Source: Lachnospiraceae bacterium KH1T2 (GTDB lineage Bacteria; Bacillota; Clostridia; Lachnospirales; Lachnospiraceae). From it: 64,000 bases of DNA. Position 1 is the first letter of the stretch, and each line of letters starts with the position of its first letter. Positions 42,886 to 52,042 of this stretch are shown piece by piece. Under the pieces are notes generated by a model, which saw only the letters and a program-made list of their open reading frames with translations, ran no database searches and was not told the DNA's origin. Both the position numbers and the translations under genes were made by a program. Where the stretch lies: contig FOSY01000002.1 of the NCBI GenBank assembly GCA_900114405.1, positions 310,001 to 374,000 of the forward strand, given 5' to 3'.

Positions 42886-43407
42886 TTACTGCCTGAATGA
42901 CGACTTTTCTGATGCTTCTCTTATTTTTTGCTCACACTTGAGCTTTGTTTCTCTTTCCAATTCATCACACTTGGCTTTTACTTCTTTGTAATACATAGCT
43001 GACGCTTTATGAGCGGCCTCAAATACTCCATTAAGTGATAATGCTGCATCTGCCAAAGTTCCGGCTTTTCCTATCTTTTCCAATGCATCATCAACTTCTT
43101 TCTGCAGCTCCGCCTTCTCACGCTCCAGTCTTTCTTTAAGCCCATTTATATCCTTATCAAACTTAGCCTGAAGTATTGCCTTCTGCTCGTTAAATTTTCT
43201 TCTCATTTCAGCTTTTTCTTCGTCAAAGCGCTTCAAAAGCTCTGCTCTTTCTTTAGACTGCTCTATAATAAACTGTCTCTTTTCTTCCTCAATCTCAGCC
43301 TCTCTTTGCTTCGCTCTTGCTTCAGATGCCTCAGCATCTTCCGAAAACTTTATCATCATTTCCAAAAGTTCAGCTCTGCTAAGTTTTCTTAGGTTTATCT
43401 CCGCCAT
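42886..43407 (-). CDS. Coiled-coil protein conserved with pilus loci (function unknown)
   Basis: A 173-residue soluble protein, no signal peptide. The start MAEINLRKLSRAELLEMMIK is followed by a long charged coiled coil (about 20-115) and a conserved-looking tail (AGTLADAALSLNGVFEAAHKA, then ECEx-type helix). I recall similar proteins upstream of lepB and pilin genes in other Lachnospiraceae, so it is probably an accessory of pilus expression or secretion; that link is recollection plus position. GAGG lies nine bases before the ATG at 43407; a TTG further upstream is not needed. First gene of the operon. Confidence 0.75.
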   Translation of the reverse strand: MAEINLRKLSRAELLEMMIKFSEDAEASEARAKQREAEIEEEKRQFIIEQSKERAELLKRFDEEKAEMRRKFNEQKAILQAKFDKDINGLKERLEREKAELQKEVDDALEKIGKAGTLADAALSLNGVFEAAHKASAMYYKEVKAKCDELERETKLKCEQKIREASEKSSFRQ

Positions 43408-43439
43408 TAGTAAATCCCTCAAATAAAATATATAAACAA

Positions 43440-43469
43440 ATTATAATTTTTCACGTATACAGTATACAA
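43440..43469 (-). promoter_or_regulatory. Promoter of the pilus operon with an internal dyad
   Basis: On the minus strand TTGTAT (43464-43469), an 18-bp spacer and TATAAT (43440-43445). The dyad GTATACAGTATAC (43455-43467) overlaps the -35 and spacer, which is a repressor-like position. GTATACAGT recurs in a 12-bp palindrome at 60983-60994 upstream of the HPr-like gene. Confidence 0.55.
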
Positions 43470-43532
43470 TATATTAATATAGATTAAATTCGCATAAATT
43501 TCAATTATCAATTTAACTTCATATAATAAAAA

Positions 43533-43564
43533 AGTTGCTCCACCGCCAAAACAGTGGAACAACT
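43533..43564 (-). terminator. Terminator of the LysR gene
   Basis: An 11-bp stem (AGTTGCTCCAC / GTGGAACAACT, one wobble) followed on the minus strand by TTTTTTA, 20 bp after the LysR stop. Confidence 0.8.
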
Positions 43565-43583
43565 CTTAAATAAACTCATCAAA

Positions 43584-44471
43584 TTATTTTTTATTAATGT
43601 ACTCTTTCACCCATTCTTTTGTATATTCTATAAATTTAAGGCACGCCTTCGAGCAGGTATCAAACGAAGCAGTTCCTATACTTATAGTCCTTTTCTGAGG
43701 CTCGTCAAATTCCATGCACTTAAGATCTTCAGGCATGTCAGTCAATAAAAGTTCCGGAAAAATACAATAGCCAAGTCCTTTTCCGACCATCCCCATAGCA
43801 GCATAATCATTATCCATGCAAAAGGTCGTATCAGGCTTAACATTTCTTTTCTCAAAGATCGCCCCTATACCGGTATGGTCATCATATTTCATACTTATAT
43901 ATGGAAAATCTCCAAGTTTTTTTATCGGAAACTTTTCGCATTTTGCAATTGGATGATCCGGTGCAACGATTGCAAGCAGATTTTCTTCTATTAGAGGATA
44001 ATAGTCTATATCAGACTTAACTGTTGTGAGGAAAAAACCACAGTCAACTTCACCGCTTACTACCATCTGTTCAGCCCTTGCGCTATCCTCCTCAGAGATC
44101 AGCTCGATCTTAACTCCCGGAAAATCATCATGAAAGCGTTTTACTATTCCCGGTATCCAATGTATCGAAATACTGTCAAAGATCTGCACTCTTAGCGTTC
44201 CCTTTTTCAAACCATTCAATTCACCAACGATCTGCTTAAACTGCCTTTCCCACACTTGCAGCTGCTTCATATATGGGAGAAGCTCCTCTCCTTCACGGCT
44301 CAGCCGCACACCGTTGTGCTCTCGTATAAAAAGCGAAAGTCCTGTCTCTTTCTCCATCGAGTTTACAATATAGCTTATACCAGCTTGAGTATAGCCCAGC
44401 TTATCAGCAGTACTTCTAAAACTGCCCGTTTCTGCAACTGATAAAAAAACTTCTGCATTTATCTTCTCCAT
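43584..44471 (-). CDS. LysR-family transcriptional regulator
   Basis: A 295-residue regulator. The N-terminal winged HTH reads VFLSVAETGSFRSTADKLGY, then TQAGISYIVNSMEKETGLSL; the effector domain runs from about 90 (LRVQIFDSISIHWIPGIVKR). A GAGG site lies eight bases before the ATG at 44471, so the in-frame GTG three codons upstream is not the start. It is divergent from a small membrane peptide gene (44649-44786). The shared region has an ACTTA-N8-TAAGT dyad around 44580-44597, so that peptide gene is the likely target. Confidence 0.92.
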   Translation of the reverse strand: MEKINAEVFLSVAETGSFRSTADKLGYTQAGISYIVNSMEKETGLSLFIREHNGVRLSREGEELLPYMKQLQVWERQFKQIVGELNGLKKGTLRVQIFDSISIHWIPGIVKRFHDDFPGVKIELISEEDSARAEQMVVSGEVDCGFFLTTVKSDIDYYPLIEENLLAIVAPDHPIAKCEKFPIKKLGDFPYISMKYDDHTGIGAIFEKRNVKPDTTFCMDNDYAAMGMVGKGLGYCIFPELLLTDMPEDLKCMEFDEPQKRTISIGTASFDTCSKACLKFIEYTKEWVKEYINKK

Positions 44472-44579
44472 CTCTTTCACCTCTCAAGTTAAGCTTACCA
44501 CTTAGTTCGTCAAGTGAAAAGTAATACTTATCACAGTTATAAATTTTTATCGTTTTTCTTTTCGCCAAACATAATTTAT

Positions 44580-44619
44580 ACTTAAATAAAGATAAGTAAA
44601 ACAGCTGATAAGATCAGCT
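44580..44619. promoter_or_regulatory. LysR-type dyad and perfect hairpin before the small peptide gene
   Basis: ACTTA-N8-TAAGT lies at about 44580-44597. A perfect 7-bp hairpin (AGCTGAT / ATCAGCT, three-base loop) lies at 44603-44619, 15 bp before the AAAGGAGG of the small gene. The first could be a LysR box. The second, followed by TTTC, could be a leader hairpin. Confidence 0.4.
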
Positions 44620-44648
44620 TTTCATAAGACTTAAAGGAGGCATTGTAT

Positions 44649-44786
44649 ATGGAGTTTCTAAGTATGGTAGGTGCATTCTTTTCAGTAGCTTTTGCATTGA
44701 GCATTTCAGTAATGGGAATTTTCATTTTTGGTACTATTGCCGTTAACGAAATAAAGGAATTGATCAAGAAGCCACATGTTCAATAA
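44649..44786 (+). CDS. Small membrane peptide, 45 residues
   Basis: A short open frame preceded by one of the best ribosome sites in the window (AAAGGAGG, eight bases before the ATG) and followed by a clean terminator (44798-44830). The product starts MEFLSMVGAFFSVAFALSIS, continues as one membrane helix to about residue 32, and ends in a basic/amphipathic tail (NEIKELIKKPHVQ). No family is recognised. It is divergent from a LysR gene, which may control it. The antisense frame here has no ribosome site. Confidence 0.75.
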   Translation: MEFLSMVGAFFSVAFALSISVMGIFIFGTIAVNEIKELIKKPHVQ

Positions 44787-44797
44787 AACGTAATAAG

Positions 44798-44830
44798 GAA
44801 TCCTGCCGTAAAAAGCAGGATTCTTTATTT
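44798..44830 (+). terminator. Terminator of the 45-residue peptide gene
   Basis: A 9-bp stem (GAATCCTGC / GCAGGATTC) followed by TTTATTT, 12 bp after the stop codon. Confidence 0.85.
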
Positions 44831-44883
44831 ATTTACTAAACATGTGAGATAACCACGATATCAGAACATGTTTGCATATAATA

Positions 44884-45243
44884 TCATCCAACGATAGTTG
44901 CAACAAAATTTACGCTATTAAAATTTGAAATAAAGAAAAAATAAAGTACTGAGACTGCCATCATAACGATGATCCATTTTCTATATTTGCTCTCTGCATA
45001 TCCCTTCAGAAGTATAATGATATCAGCAAGCAATCCAAAAAGCAGCCATGTTATCAGATATAATAATCCAACTCTGAAAGCACTTCCATTTTTTACTGAA
45101 TAACCATACATGCCAATCTTCCCTGATAAGCACAAAAAAGCCATTGTTAACCAGACCGGTGTAAGATATGATGTCACGATACACCATGCTGCACCGAGTC
45201 CTTTCAAGATATATCTGGGATTCAACTTATAGTCAAATGTCAT
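44884..45243 (-). CDS. Small integral membrane protein (unknown)
   Basis: A 119-residue protein with about three hydrophobic segments (22-42, 55-78, 90-108) and short charged loops. It has no recognised domain. AGGAGG is five bases before the ATG, so it is a real gene. It lies between the small peptide gene and the terminator of the large GGDEF protein, and is probably monocistronic. Confidence 0.7.
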   Translation of the reverse strand: MTFDYKLNPRYILKGLGAAWCIVTSYLTPVWLTMAFLCLSGKIGMYGYSVKNGSAFRVGLLYLITWLLFGLLADIIILLKGYAESKYRKWIIVMMAVSVLYFFFISNFNSVNFVATIVG

Positions 45244-45389
45244 ATAGACCTCCTCTCAAAATTATAAGAATAGCCTACCATAAAATCATCACTAAATGTG
45301 CTATTCCTGACGAATGACACTTGTATGGGGATGAATTGCATATTTTTCGACTCATATGAAATATCATCAGAATTTCCTATAATTAAAAA

Positions 45390-45418
45390 AGAGCTATGAA
45401 GTTTTTCTCCATAGCTCT
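45390..45418 (-). terminator. Terminator of the 1605-residue GGDEF/EAL gene
   Basis: A 9-bp stem (AGAGCTATG / CATAGCTCT) followed on the minus strand by TTTTTAATT, 25 bp after the stop codon. Confidence 0.85.
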
Positions 45419-45442
45419 TCGTCCAAGGCATTATACTAGTCA

Positions 45443-48400
45443 CTAGTTTTCAATATCCGTCAGCAGCATATACACTACTCTTCCATAAAAATTATTCTCA
45501 ACGACATTTCTGCGGCATTCTATCATCTTGACATTGCCGTCTTTAGTAACGATCCTGAAAAATACAGTGCCGTTACCATATCGCTCATCGACTTCCAATT
45601 CATTCTTAAGTCTCAAAGCATCATCCTTATAAACTACTCCATTGATAGTTCCACCCGTAGCCTCTATGAAATCTTCAAAGTCCACACAGCCAAATAGCTT
45701 TATGAAAACTTTGTTTACATATAAGATCTTACGGTCATCTTCCGCTTTATATACCATTACTGCTGATGGAAGATTTTCCGTCATAGCATCCAGATTAAAT
45801 GCAAGCTGTGATCTCTTTGTAAGATTCATATCTGCAGAATACCGCTTATAACTGCCCTTACACTTTGATTTCACCTCATAAAGAGCCGCATCTGCTTCTT
45901 CTAGAAGGATTTTTATATCTGTCGTCAGCACCGGCGTGTCTGAGTATCCTATCGAAATAGTAAATTTGACCATTTTCCCATTTACATCGATAAAAAGCGT
46001 TTTCTCTGATATTTCTTTTATAAGCTGCTCAATCTCTTCCTGATCTTTGTCTTTAGCCAAAACACAGAATTCATCTCCGCCGCTCCTTGAAATGACACAA
46101 TTATCAGAAAAAACTTCTTCCAGATTCGCTGCAAGCACTTGCAGTGCCTTATCACCCATAAGATGTCCATAAGCATCATTTACAAGCTTAAAATCATCAA
46201 TGTCCAAAACTATCAGCGTATACCGCAGCTCAGGGTAATAATCCATCAGCTTTTCAACTTCATTTCTGAAGCCCTGTCGATTCATCAATCCTGTCAAAGT
46301 ATCTCTGGTGCTGAGTTTATCGAGTTCTTTCATAAGTCTGTTATTCAGCATCTTTGCAGAAATGAAGTATGAAGCATCTTCAGCAAGCTGCTTTGTATTG
46401 ACCGTTTCATCTTTGAGGAAATTTTCAACACTCATGATCGCAATGATTTCTCCATTGTCATATAGAGGCGTTATCAAAACATTATCAATGCCTTCAGCTT
46501 CGAAAAATTTCTTCACAAGACTATTTCCTGCATAGTCGTCCTGAATATTGTCTATGACGATACTTGGTGATGAATTAAGGCTTTCAACCGCCAAGTCAAA
46601 ATCCTTTTTAAGGTTTTCGTCATTGAAAAGTCCTACGTTTCCGTCAGCTCTCCACTCAAACTGAAGCTTTCCTGTAGCATCTAAAATATGTATCATCTTA
46701 GAATGCACCGTTCGGCCAATCTCAGAAAGAGCACGATTTATAGAAAGTTCGTAATCCTTTATGCCATTCAAATATCTCGCAATCTTGATTATCGCATTAT
46801 CTGTCGCATGACCTTTGGTAAGCAGGTCGCGCTCCTTTTTACTATCATCAATAGGCCAAAGTACAATGTAGCATGTGCCTGGTATGGAAGCCGGAGCCAT
46901 GATAAAGTCAACCCAGTGCCCAAATGCACCTCCATATCCTCTTCCCTTGATGATCTCGCCATTAGTCGCACGCTTTGCGTAAGTTACCCAGTCAATCTCT
47001 GTTTCGTTAAAAACACTCTTATATGTTTTACCTATGAGCTTTTCACGGCTCATTCCGCACATATCACTATATTTCTGATTGATAAAAAGATATTCGACAT
47101 CACTGGGCGCTATTTTCCCATCTTCTACATAAGGTCTGATGATCGCATACGGCAGCGGGAGATCTCTGTAAACATCCGGTATGACTTCCTCAGCCATTCT
47201 TTCATAAAAATCGCCGCCGTCAACTATGCTTCTATTCTCCAAAAGTCTGAGTAGTGCCAGGCTGAATACATCCTGTACCCCCTCTCTTTCATCGCCCATT
47301 GCAACGCCATAGTTAACTATCATTTCAATGTCAAAAACATTAAGTTCTGTAGACATATCAATCTTTCGTTTGCAGTGCTCAGCCATATCAGTTATCTGCT
47401 GTTTGGTATATTCCTTATCACAAACTGCATAGCATCCGTTCTTTGTCTGTGCGATCACAGCAGTTTTGCCAAATGACCTATTTATACATCTGACGACATA
47501 GTTTACAAGTTTTTCCGTCAGTTTTTGCCCATATTTTACATAAATATGAGAATAATTTGAGATTTCTATCAACGCAATGCCATAATTTTTATTGTTCTTT
47601 CTACGATTATCATCATAGCTTTGCAGCATCAGAAACAGGCCTCTTATATTCATAAGTCCGGAATTGATGTCCATGAACAAAGCATTATCAATTTCTTCCG
47701 AAGGCGAAAGCACTGTATCAGAGTCGACAAAGTACCCTACAAGTCCGATTATTTCTCCATTCTTTATTATCGGATACTTATTAGCAACTATTTTCCTCTC
47801 GATACCATTGACCAATATCCTGCCGTGTGAATTTCTGACAGTCTCGCCCCTGATTATCACCCTTAATTCATCAGCTTCAAACTCAGGATCATTGATGTGC
47901 CAGCCCAGTTCTTCATCCGTTTTACCCTGGATAATCTCACTTGAACGTATCCCAAAATAATCCAGAAACGCTTCATTTGCCCCGAAGAATCTTCTTTCCG
48001 TATCTTTCCAGAAGAATTTCAGTTCCGTCTTATCCATAAGCGAGTTAAAAATATATGAGTTAAAGTCAATCTCCTCACCTTTGACATTAAAGCTTTTTTC
48101 CAATAAATGAGGACCGGCCACTCTCTTTATCTCATTGATGAATTCATCCTTTTCTCCATTTTCCAAAATCCTTAGACTTAAAAGGATCTTCTTTCTTTCA
48201 GATGCAGGAAGAGCTATAAACATAAACTCGATCCAGCTATATTCACTACCTGACATCTTTATACGGTACATCTCAGAGTAACTTTCACGATTTATCTGCT
48301 TCATCTTTTCACTTATATATTCATTATCGAAAGCTTTGATAAATCTTTCCTCGTCCACAGGACAAACTCTTTTTTTCTGCAGAAGTAAATCTAAAAATTC

Positions 48401-50260
48401 CGAAAATCTGCCTGTTGTTCCAGATAATTCTCCAAATCTTTTATCACTTACCACATTTCGGATAGTATCTTCATTGTAGTCAATATAATAAATACTGCTA
48501 AATACCGTAACAAGATTTCTGAGAACATTGTTTATCTGTTCTTTAATCTCGCCGTCATCTTCAAAAGTAATATCATAGAGAAATACTTTAAGCATTCTGC
48601 CGTTCACGTAACCCGCTATATCTCTGAAGACCACCTTATATATCCTGTTATTGCTAATTATAGTTACTTCCTCATCCCTACCGCTTTTTATCGCTTTATC
48701 AGCATTTTGTCTGATCTTCCTGCTGATATTTGAAAGTGGAGAATTTACAATTCTTTCGAAAACCTCAGCTTCAGGCGTTCTATTGCTGTGCATTATTTTA
48801 TTAAATTTATCATTTGAGTAAAAAAGCTCAAATTTTCTGCCATTATAAAGCACTAGAGCAAATGGATTATCATTAATGACATTCACCAGTCCGACTGATT
48901 CAAAAAATGTCTTTTCTTCATATTCTTCTCTTATCAGATCATTCGAAGCGATCATTTTTTCTATCGAGTCAAAACATACCGGTTTTCCATAATAGTATCC
49001 CTGAACTATTTCGCAGCCGATCTTTCTTAAAAATTCAACCTGTTCTGCTGTTTCAGCGCCTTCTGTAAGCGCATGTATTCCGATCTTCTTTGCCATGAGG
49101 ATCATTGACTCTATGATCGTTTTACTTTTATCACTAAAATTGTTTAAGAAACATCTGTCGATCTTAATCTCATCAAACTCGAAGTCACGCAGTGTATTTA
49201 AGGACGAATATGCACTTCCAAAGTCGTCCATGAGCACTTCAAAGCCCATTTCGTGAAACTTCTTTATCTGCTCTCTAAGCCCTTCCGGGTCTTCCATTAC
49301 TGTACTTTCTGTAATTTCAATCCTAAACATATATTTTGGAAGACCATACTCAGTTGTGATCCTTTCCAATTCATAGCTTGGATTCATTGATATAAAGTCT
49401 GTGCGCGACAGATTAAAAGATACCGGAACAGGTATCCATCCGATCTTATACAAGTTTACGATATCCTTTGCCACACTTTTAATTATAAATTTATCTAACT
49501 TGTATGTAAGATTATTGTCTTCCAAAATAGGGATAAAAACTGCCGGTGATAGATTTCCATATTCCGGGTCTTCCCATCTGGCAAGTGCTTCTACTCCGCA
49601 CATTTTCCCATCTAAAAGGCGAATCTGTGGCTGATAATAAACTTTTACATAGCCATTTTCAAGTGCTTTATCAAGATTAGAGATGATATAGTCTCTGTCA
49701 AGCAGTGCCTTTTCCATTCTGTCATCAAAAAATATGCTCAATGACACATAAGAGGATCTCTTATGATCACAGGCAATTCTTGCCCTGTCACACGCCACAC
49801 TTGCAGGAATATACTTATCGAATTTATTATATATACCGGCTCTGACCGGAAGCGACTTTCCATCATTTATTTCTTTGACTTCTGCAAAAAGCGCCTCTAA
49901 CTTCTCCGAAAGTCCATTCATATCAGTGATCACATAGAAATGATCTTCACTAAATCTTGAACAGTTTATTTCAGAAAAATATCTTATCAAGATCTTCGCA
50001 AAAGCGCACAGAAGCATATTTCCTGCCTCCATGCCGTATTTAGAGTTAAAAAGCTTCAATCCGCTCAGATTAAAAGAGACTATTGCCGGTTTTGTGCTAT
50101 TTTTCTGAATATTTCTTAACTTTTCTTCGGCAACAGCCAGAAAACACTTCATGTTCAAAAGACCTGTAAGTGAATCAACGAAATGATCTATCGAAGCATT
50201 ATTCTTTTCAAATTGTTCTTTCAAAGCATTTGATGCCGCAGCTAATTGAAATATCTCCAT
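45443..50260 (-). CDS. Giant c-di-GMP signalling protein: GGDEF*-EAL-PAS(n)-GGDEF*-PAS-GAF-GGDEF-PAS
   Basis: A 1605-residue cytoplasmic protein with no membrane helix. Order: a degenerate GGDEF (SEDHF at 104-108); an EAL phosphodiesterase domain (about 190-430: VEALARW, FNLSRTDF, EITES, DDFGSAYSSL at 345, EIKIDR, TEGAET, QGYYYGKP) that keeps the catalytic residues; several PAS-like domains (about 455-870); a second degenerate GGDEF (around 880-1030, KNGCY in place of GGDEF); PAS; GAF (about 1150-1290); an intact GGDEF (GGDEF at 1394-1398, preceded by SR, no RxxD I-site); and a last PAS (about 1485-1605). It could both make and break c-di-GMP. The ribosome site is only GGGG. Single gene with its own terminator. 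Confidence 0.9.
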   Translation of the reverse strand: MEIFQLAAASNALKEQFEKNNASIDHFVDSLTGLLNMKCFLAVAEEKLRNIQKNSTKPAIVSFNLSGLKLFNSKYGMEAGNMLLCAFAKILIRYFSEINCSRFSEDHFYVITDMNGLSEKLEALFAEVKEINDGKSLPVRAGIYNKFDKYIPASVACDRARIACDHKRSSYVSLSIFFDDRMEKALLDRDYIISNLDKALENGYVKVYYQPQIRLLDGKMCGVEALARWEDPEYGNLSPAVFIPILEDNNLTYKLDKFIIKSVAKDIVNLYKIGWIPVPVSFNLSRTDFISMNPSYELERITTEYGLPKYMFRIEITESTVMEDPEGLREQIKKFHEMGFEVLMDDFGSAYSSLNTLRDFEFDEIKIDRCFLNNFSDKSKTIIESMILMAKKIGIHALTEGAETAEQVEFLRKIGCEIVQGYYYGKPVCFDSIEKMIASNDLIREEYEEKTFFESVGLVNVINDNPFALVLYNGRKFELFYSNDKFNKIMHSNRTPEAEVFERIVNSPLSNISRKIRQNADKAIKSGRDEEVTIISNNRIYKVVFRDIAGYVNGRMLKVFLYDITFEDDGEIKEQINNVLRNLVTVFSSIYYIDYNEDTIRNVVSDKRFGELSGTTGRFSEFLDLLLQKKRVCPVDEERFIKAFDNEYISEKMKQINRESYSEMYRIKMSGSEYSWIEFMFIALPASERKKILLSLRILENGEKDEFINEIKRVAGPHLLEKSFNVKGEEIDFNSYIFNSLMDKTELKFFWKDTERRFFGANEAFLDYFGIRSSEIIQGKTDEELGWHINDPEFEADELRVIIRGETVRNSHGRILVNGIERKIVANKYPIIKNGEIIGLVGYFVDSDTVLSPSEEIDNALFMDINSGLMNIRGLFLMLQSYDDNRRKNNKNYGIALIEISNYSHIYVKYGQKLTEKLVNYVVRCINRSFGKTAVIAQTKNGCYAVCDKEYTKQQITDMAEHCKRKIDMSTELNVFDIEMIVNYGVAMGDEREGVQDVFSLALLRLLENRSIVDGGDFYERMAEEVIPDVYRDLPLPYAIIRPYVEDGKIAPSDVEYLFINQKYSDMCGMSREKLIGKTYKSVFNETEIDWVTYAKRATNGEIIKGRGYGGAFGHWVDFIMAPASIPGTCYIVLWPIDDSKKERDLLTKGHATDNAIIKIARYLNGIKDYELSINRALSEIGRTVHSKMIHILDATGKLQFEWRADGNVGLFNDENLKKDFDLAVESLNSSPSIVIDNIQDDYAGNSLVKKFFEAEGIDNVLITPLYDNGEIIAIMSVENFLKDETVNTKQLAEDASYFISAKMLNNRLMKELDKLSTRDTLTGLMNRQGFRNEVEKLMDYYPELRYTLIVLDIDDFKLVNDAYGHLMGDKALQVLAANLEEVFSDNCVISRSGGDEFCVLAKDKDQEEIEQLIKEISEKTLFIDVNGKMVKFTISIGYSDTPVLTTDIKILLEEADAALYEVKSKCKGSYKRYSADMNLTKRSQLAFNLDAMTENLPSAVMVYKAEDDRKILYVNKVFIKLFGCVDFEDFIEATGGTINGVVYKDDALRLKNELEVDERYGNGTVFFRIVTKDGNVKMIECRRNVVENNFYGRVVYMLLTDIEN

Positions 50261-50360
50261 ATCAAGTACCCCAACTCATTTGGACCTTTGTATATTTATA
50301 TATGTATTCATTTTTATTTATCGGTAATTTAGGCTTAATTCAAAACTATTAAAGAAAAAA

Positions 50361-50396
50361 AATACCATCAGGCACTATATTTTGCCCAATGGTATT
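50361..50396 (-). terminator. Terminator of gltD
   Basis: An 8-bp stem (AATACCAT / ATGGTATT) extended by GGCA/TGCC inside, followed on the minus strand by TTTTTTTC, 14 bp after the gltD stop. Confidence 0.85.
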
Positions 50397-50409
50397 TTAA
50401 TTTATAATT

Positions 50410-51981
50410 TTATGCTTCCCTTAGAGCTGTGTATCCCATAAGATATTCATCAACTTCACGTGCTGCTTTTCTGCCTTCTGCTACTGCCCAGACGACAAGA
50501 GACTGACCTCTATGCATATCCCCTGCGGTAAAAACTTTATCCACATTGGTCTTATAGCACTCCTGCTGTGTTGCAGCCACTCCGCGTTCAGTAAGTTTAA
50601 TTCCAAAAGCATTTGCTGTGTAAGCTTCACAGCCGGTAAAGCCTGCCGCAATGAGTAATATATCACACGGAATCTTCTTCTCTGAACCTTCAACAAAGCT
50701 CAGGCTTCTGTCTGCCCCAAACTTAACTTTAACCGTCACGATTTCTTTCAAATTTCCCTTTTTATCAGTATGTATCTCTTTAACAGTCGTCTCATAGACT
50801 CTTGGGTCATGTCCGAAGAGTTCGATTGCCTCCTCATGACCGTAGTCAGTCTTCTTTACAAGCGGCCACTCCGGCCAAGGATTAGATTCACTTCGCTTCT
50901 CCGGAGGTGCAGGCATCATTTCAAGCGCTGTTATAGACTTGCATCCATGTCTTATAGACGTACCTATGCAGTCATTGCCGGTGTCACCACCACCTACGAC
51001 TACCACATTTTTCCCTCTTGCACTTATAAAGCCCTCAGACTTCATGAAATTGTCAACAACTCTTTCATCTGCTGTGCCGTCAGCATCTATCCATCTGCCA
51101 TCCTTAAATCCTTCATCAAGCATCGCTTTAGTTGTTGCTTTAAGGAAATCTACCGCATAGTAAACTCCTTTGACCTTTTCCGGATCAGCACCATTGAGAC
51201 CTCGCGCCTGCTTTGCGCCGCAGCAAAGGATCACTGCATCAAAACTCTTCAAAAGCTCTTTTGCTGTTATCGTACTTCCGTCTTTCTTCACATCTCCATC
51301 ACCGACTACGTTGACACCAGTACGGAAAACTACACCCTCCTGCTCCATAAGCTTCTGACGCCTGAATATTACACTCTTATCAAGCTTCATATTAGGTATG
51401 CCATACATCAGCAGACCGCCTATCCTGTCATCTCTTTCAAAGACAGTCACATTATGTCCGCGGTGATTCAACTCATCCGCACATGCAAGTCCTGACGGAC
51501 CACTTCCAACAACTGCTATTTTCTTATTACTCCTGATCTTTGGAATACGCGGTTTGATATATCCATTTGCCCATGCTGTCTCGATATTAAAAAGCTCATT
51601 ATCATGTATAGTTACAGCTTCTCCATACTCACCATTAATACAGGCTTTTTCACATAATGCCGGGCAAACTCTTCCTGTGAACTCAGGGAAGTTTGATGTC
51701 TTTTGAAGTCTTGAAAATGCGTGTTCAAAATGCCCATTATAAATCTGGTCATTCCATTCCGGTATAAGATTATGGAGAGGACAGCCTGTGACCATCCCCT
51801 TTAGTTTTATCGCAGACTGACACATCGGTACTCCGCAATTCATACATCTTGCTGCCTGTTCCATACGATCCGGTGCAGAAAGCGGTACATGAAATTCCTT
51901 AAAATTTTTAACTCTCTCTCCGGCAGGTACATCTATATTATTTTTTCTGGAATATTCCATAAATCCTGTTGGTTTTCCCAT
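50410..51981 (-). CDS. gltD: Glutamate synthase small subunit (GltD)
   Basis: The beta subunit of 523 residues supplies electrons from NAD(P)H to GltB through FAD and iron-sulfur clusters. The N-terminal ferredoxin-like cysteines are in CMNCGVPMCQ and CPALCEKAC. The FAD site is VGSGPSGLACADELNHRGHN with DRIGGLLMYGIPNMKL, the NAD(P) site is VVVVGGGDTGNDCIGTS, and the end AGDMHRGQSLVVWAVAEGRK is typical. It follows gltB by 61 bp in the same transcript. Confidence 0.97.
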   Translation of the reverse strand: MGKPTGFMEYSRKNNIDVPAGERVKNFKEFHVPLSAPDRMEQAARCMNCGVPMCQSAIKLKGMVTGCPLHNLIPEWNDQIYNGHFEHAFSRLQKTSNFPEFTGRVCPALCEKACINGEYGEAVTIHDNELFNIETAWANGYIKPRIPKIRSNKKIAVVGSGPSGLACADELNHRGHNVTVFERDDRIGGLLMYGIPNMKLDKSVIFRRQKLMEQEGVVFRTGVNVVGDGDVKKDGSTITAKELLKSFDAVILCCGAKQARGLNGADPEKVKGVYYAVDFLKATTKAMLDEGFKDGRWIDADGTADERVVDNFMKSEGFISARGKNVVVVGGGDTGNDCIGTSIRHGCKSITALEMMPAPPEKRSESNPWPEWPLVKKTDYGHEEAIELFGHDPRVYETTVKEIHTDKKGNLKEIVTVKVKFGADRSLSFVEGSEKKIPCDILLIAAGFTGCEAYTANAFGIKLTERGVAATQQECYKTNVDKVFTAGDMHRGQSLVVWAVAEGRKAAREVDEYLMGYTALREA

Positions 51982-52042
51982 AACTTTTCTCCTGTTCTAA
52001 TTTTAAGTAAACGGCAAATTATCTTTATCGTTCACTATAATT

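Noticed and set aside
44582..44767. 61-residue ORF antisense to the 45-residue peptide gene
   Set aside because: No ribosome site; the plus-strand peptide has a near-perfect one and its own terminator.
45240..45443. 67-residue minus-strand ORF after the giant GGDEF/EAL gene
   Set aside because: It begins with GTG inside the stop region of the large gene, runs straight through that gene's terminator hairpin, and has no ribosome site.
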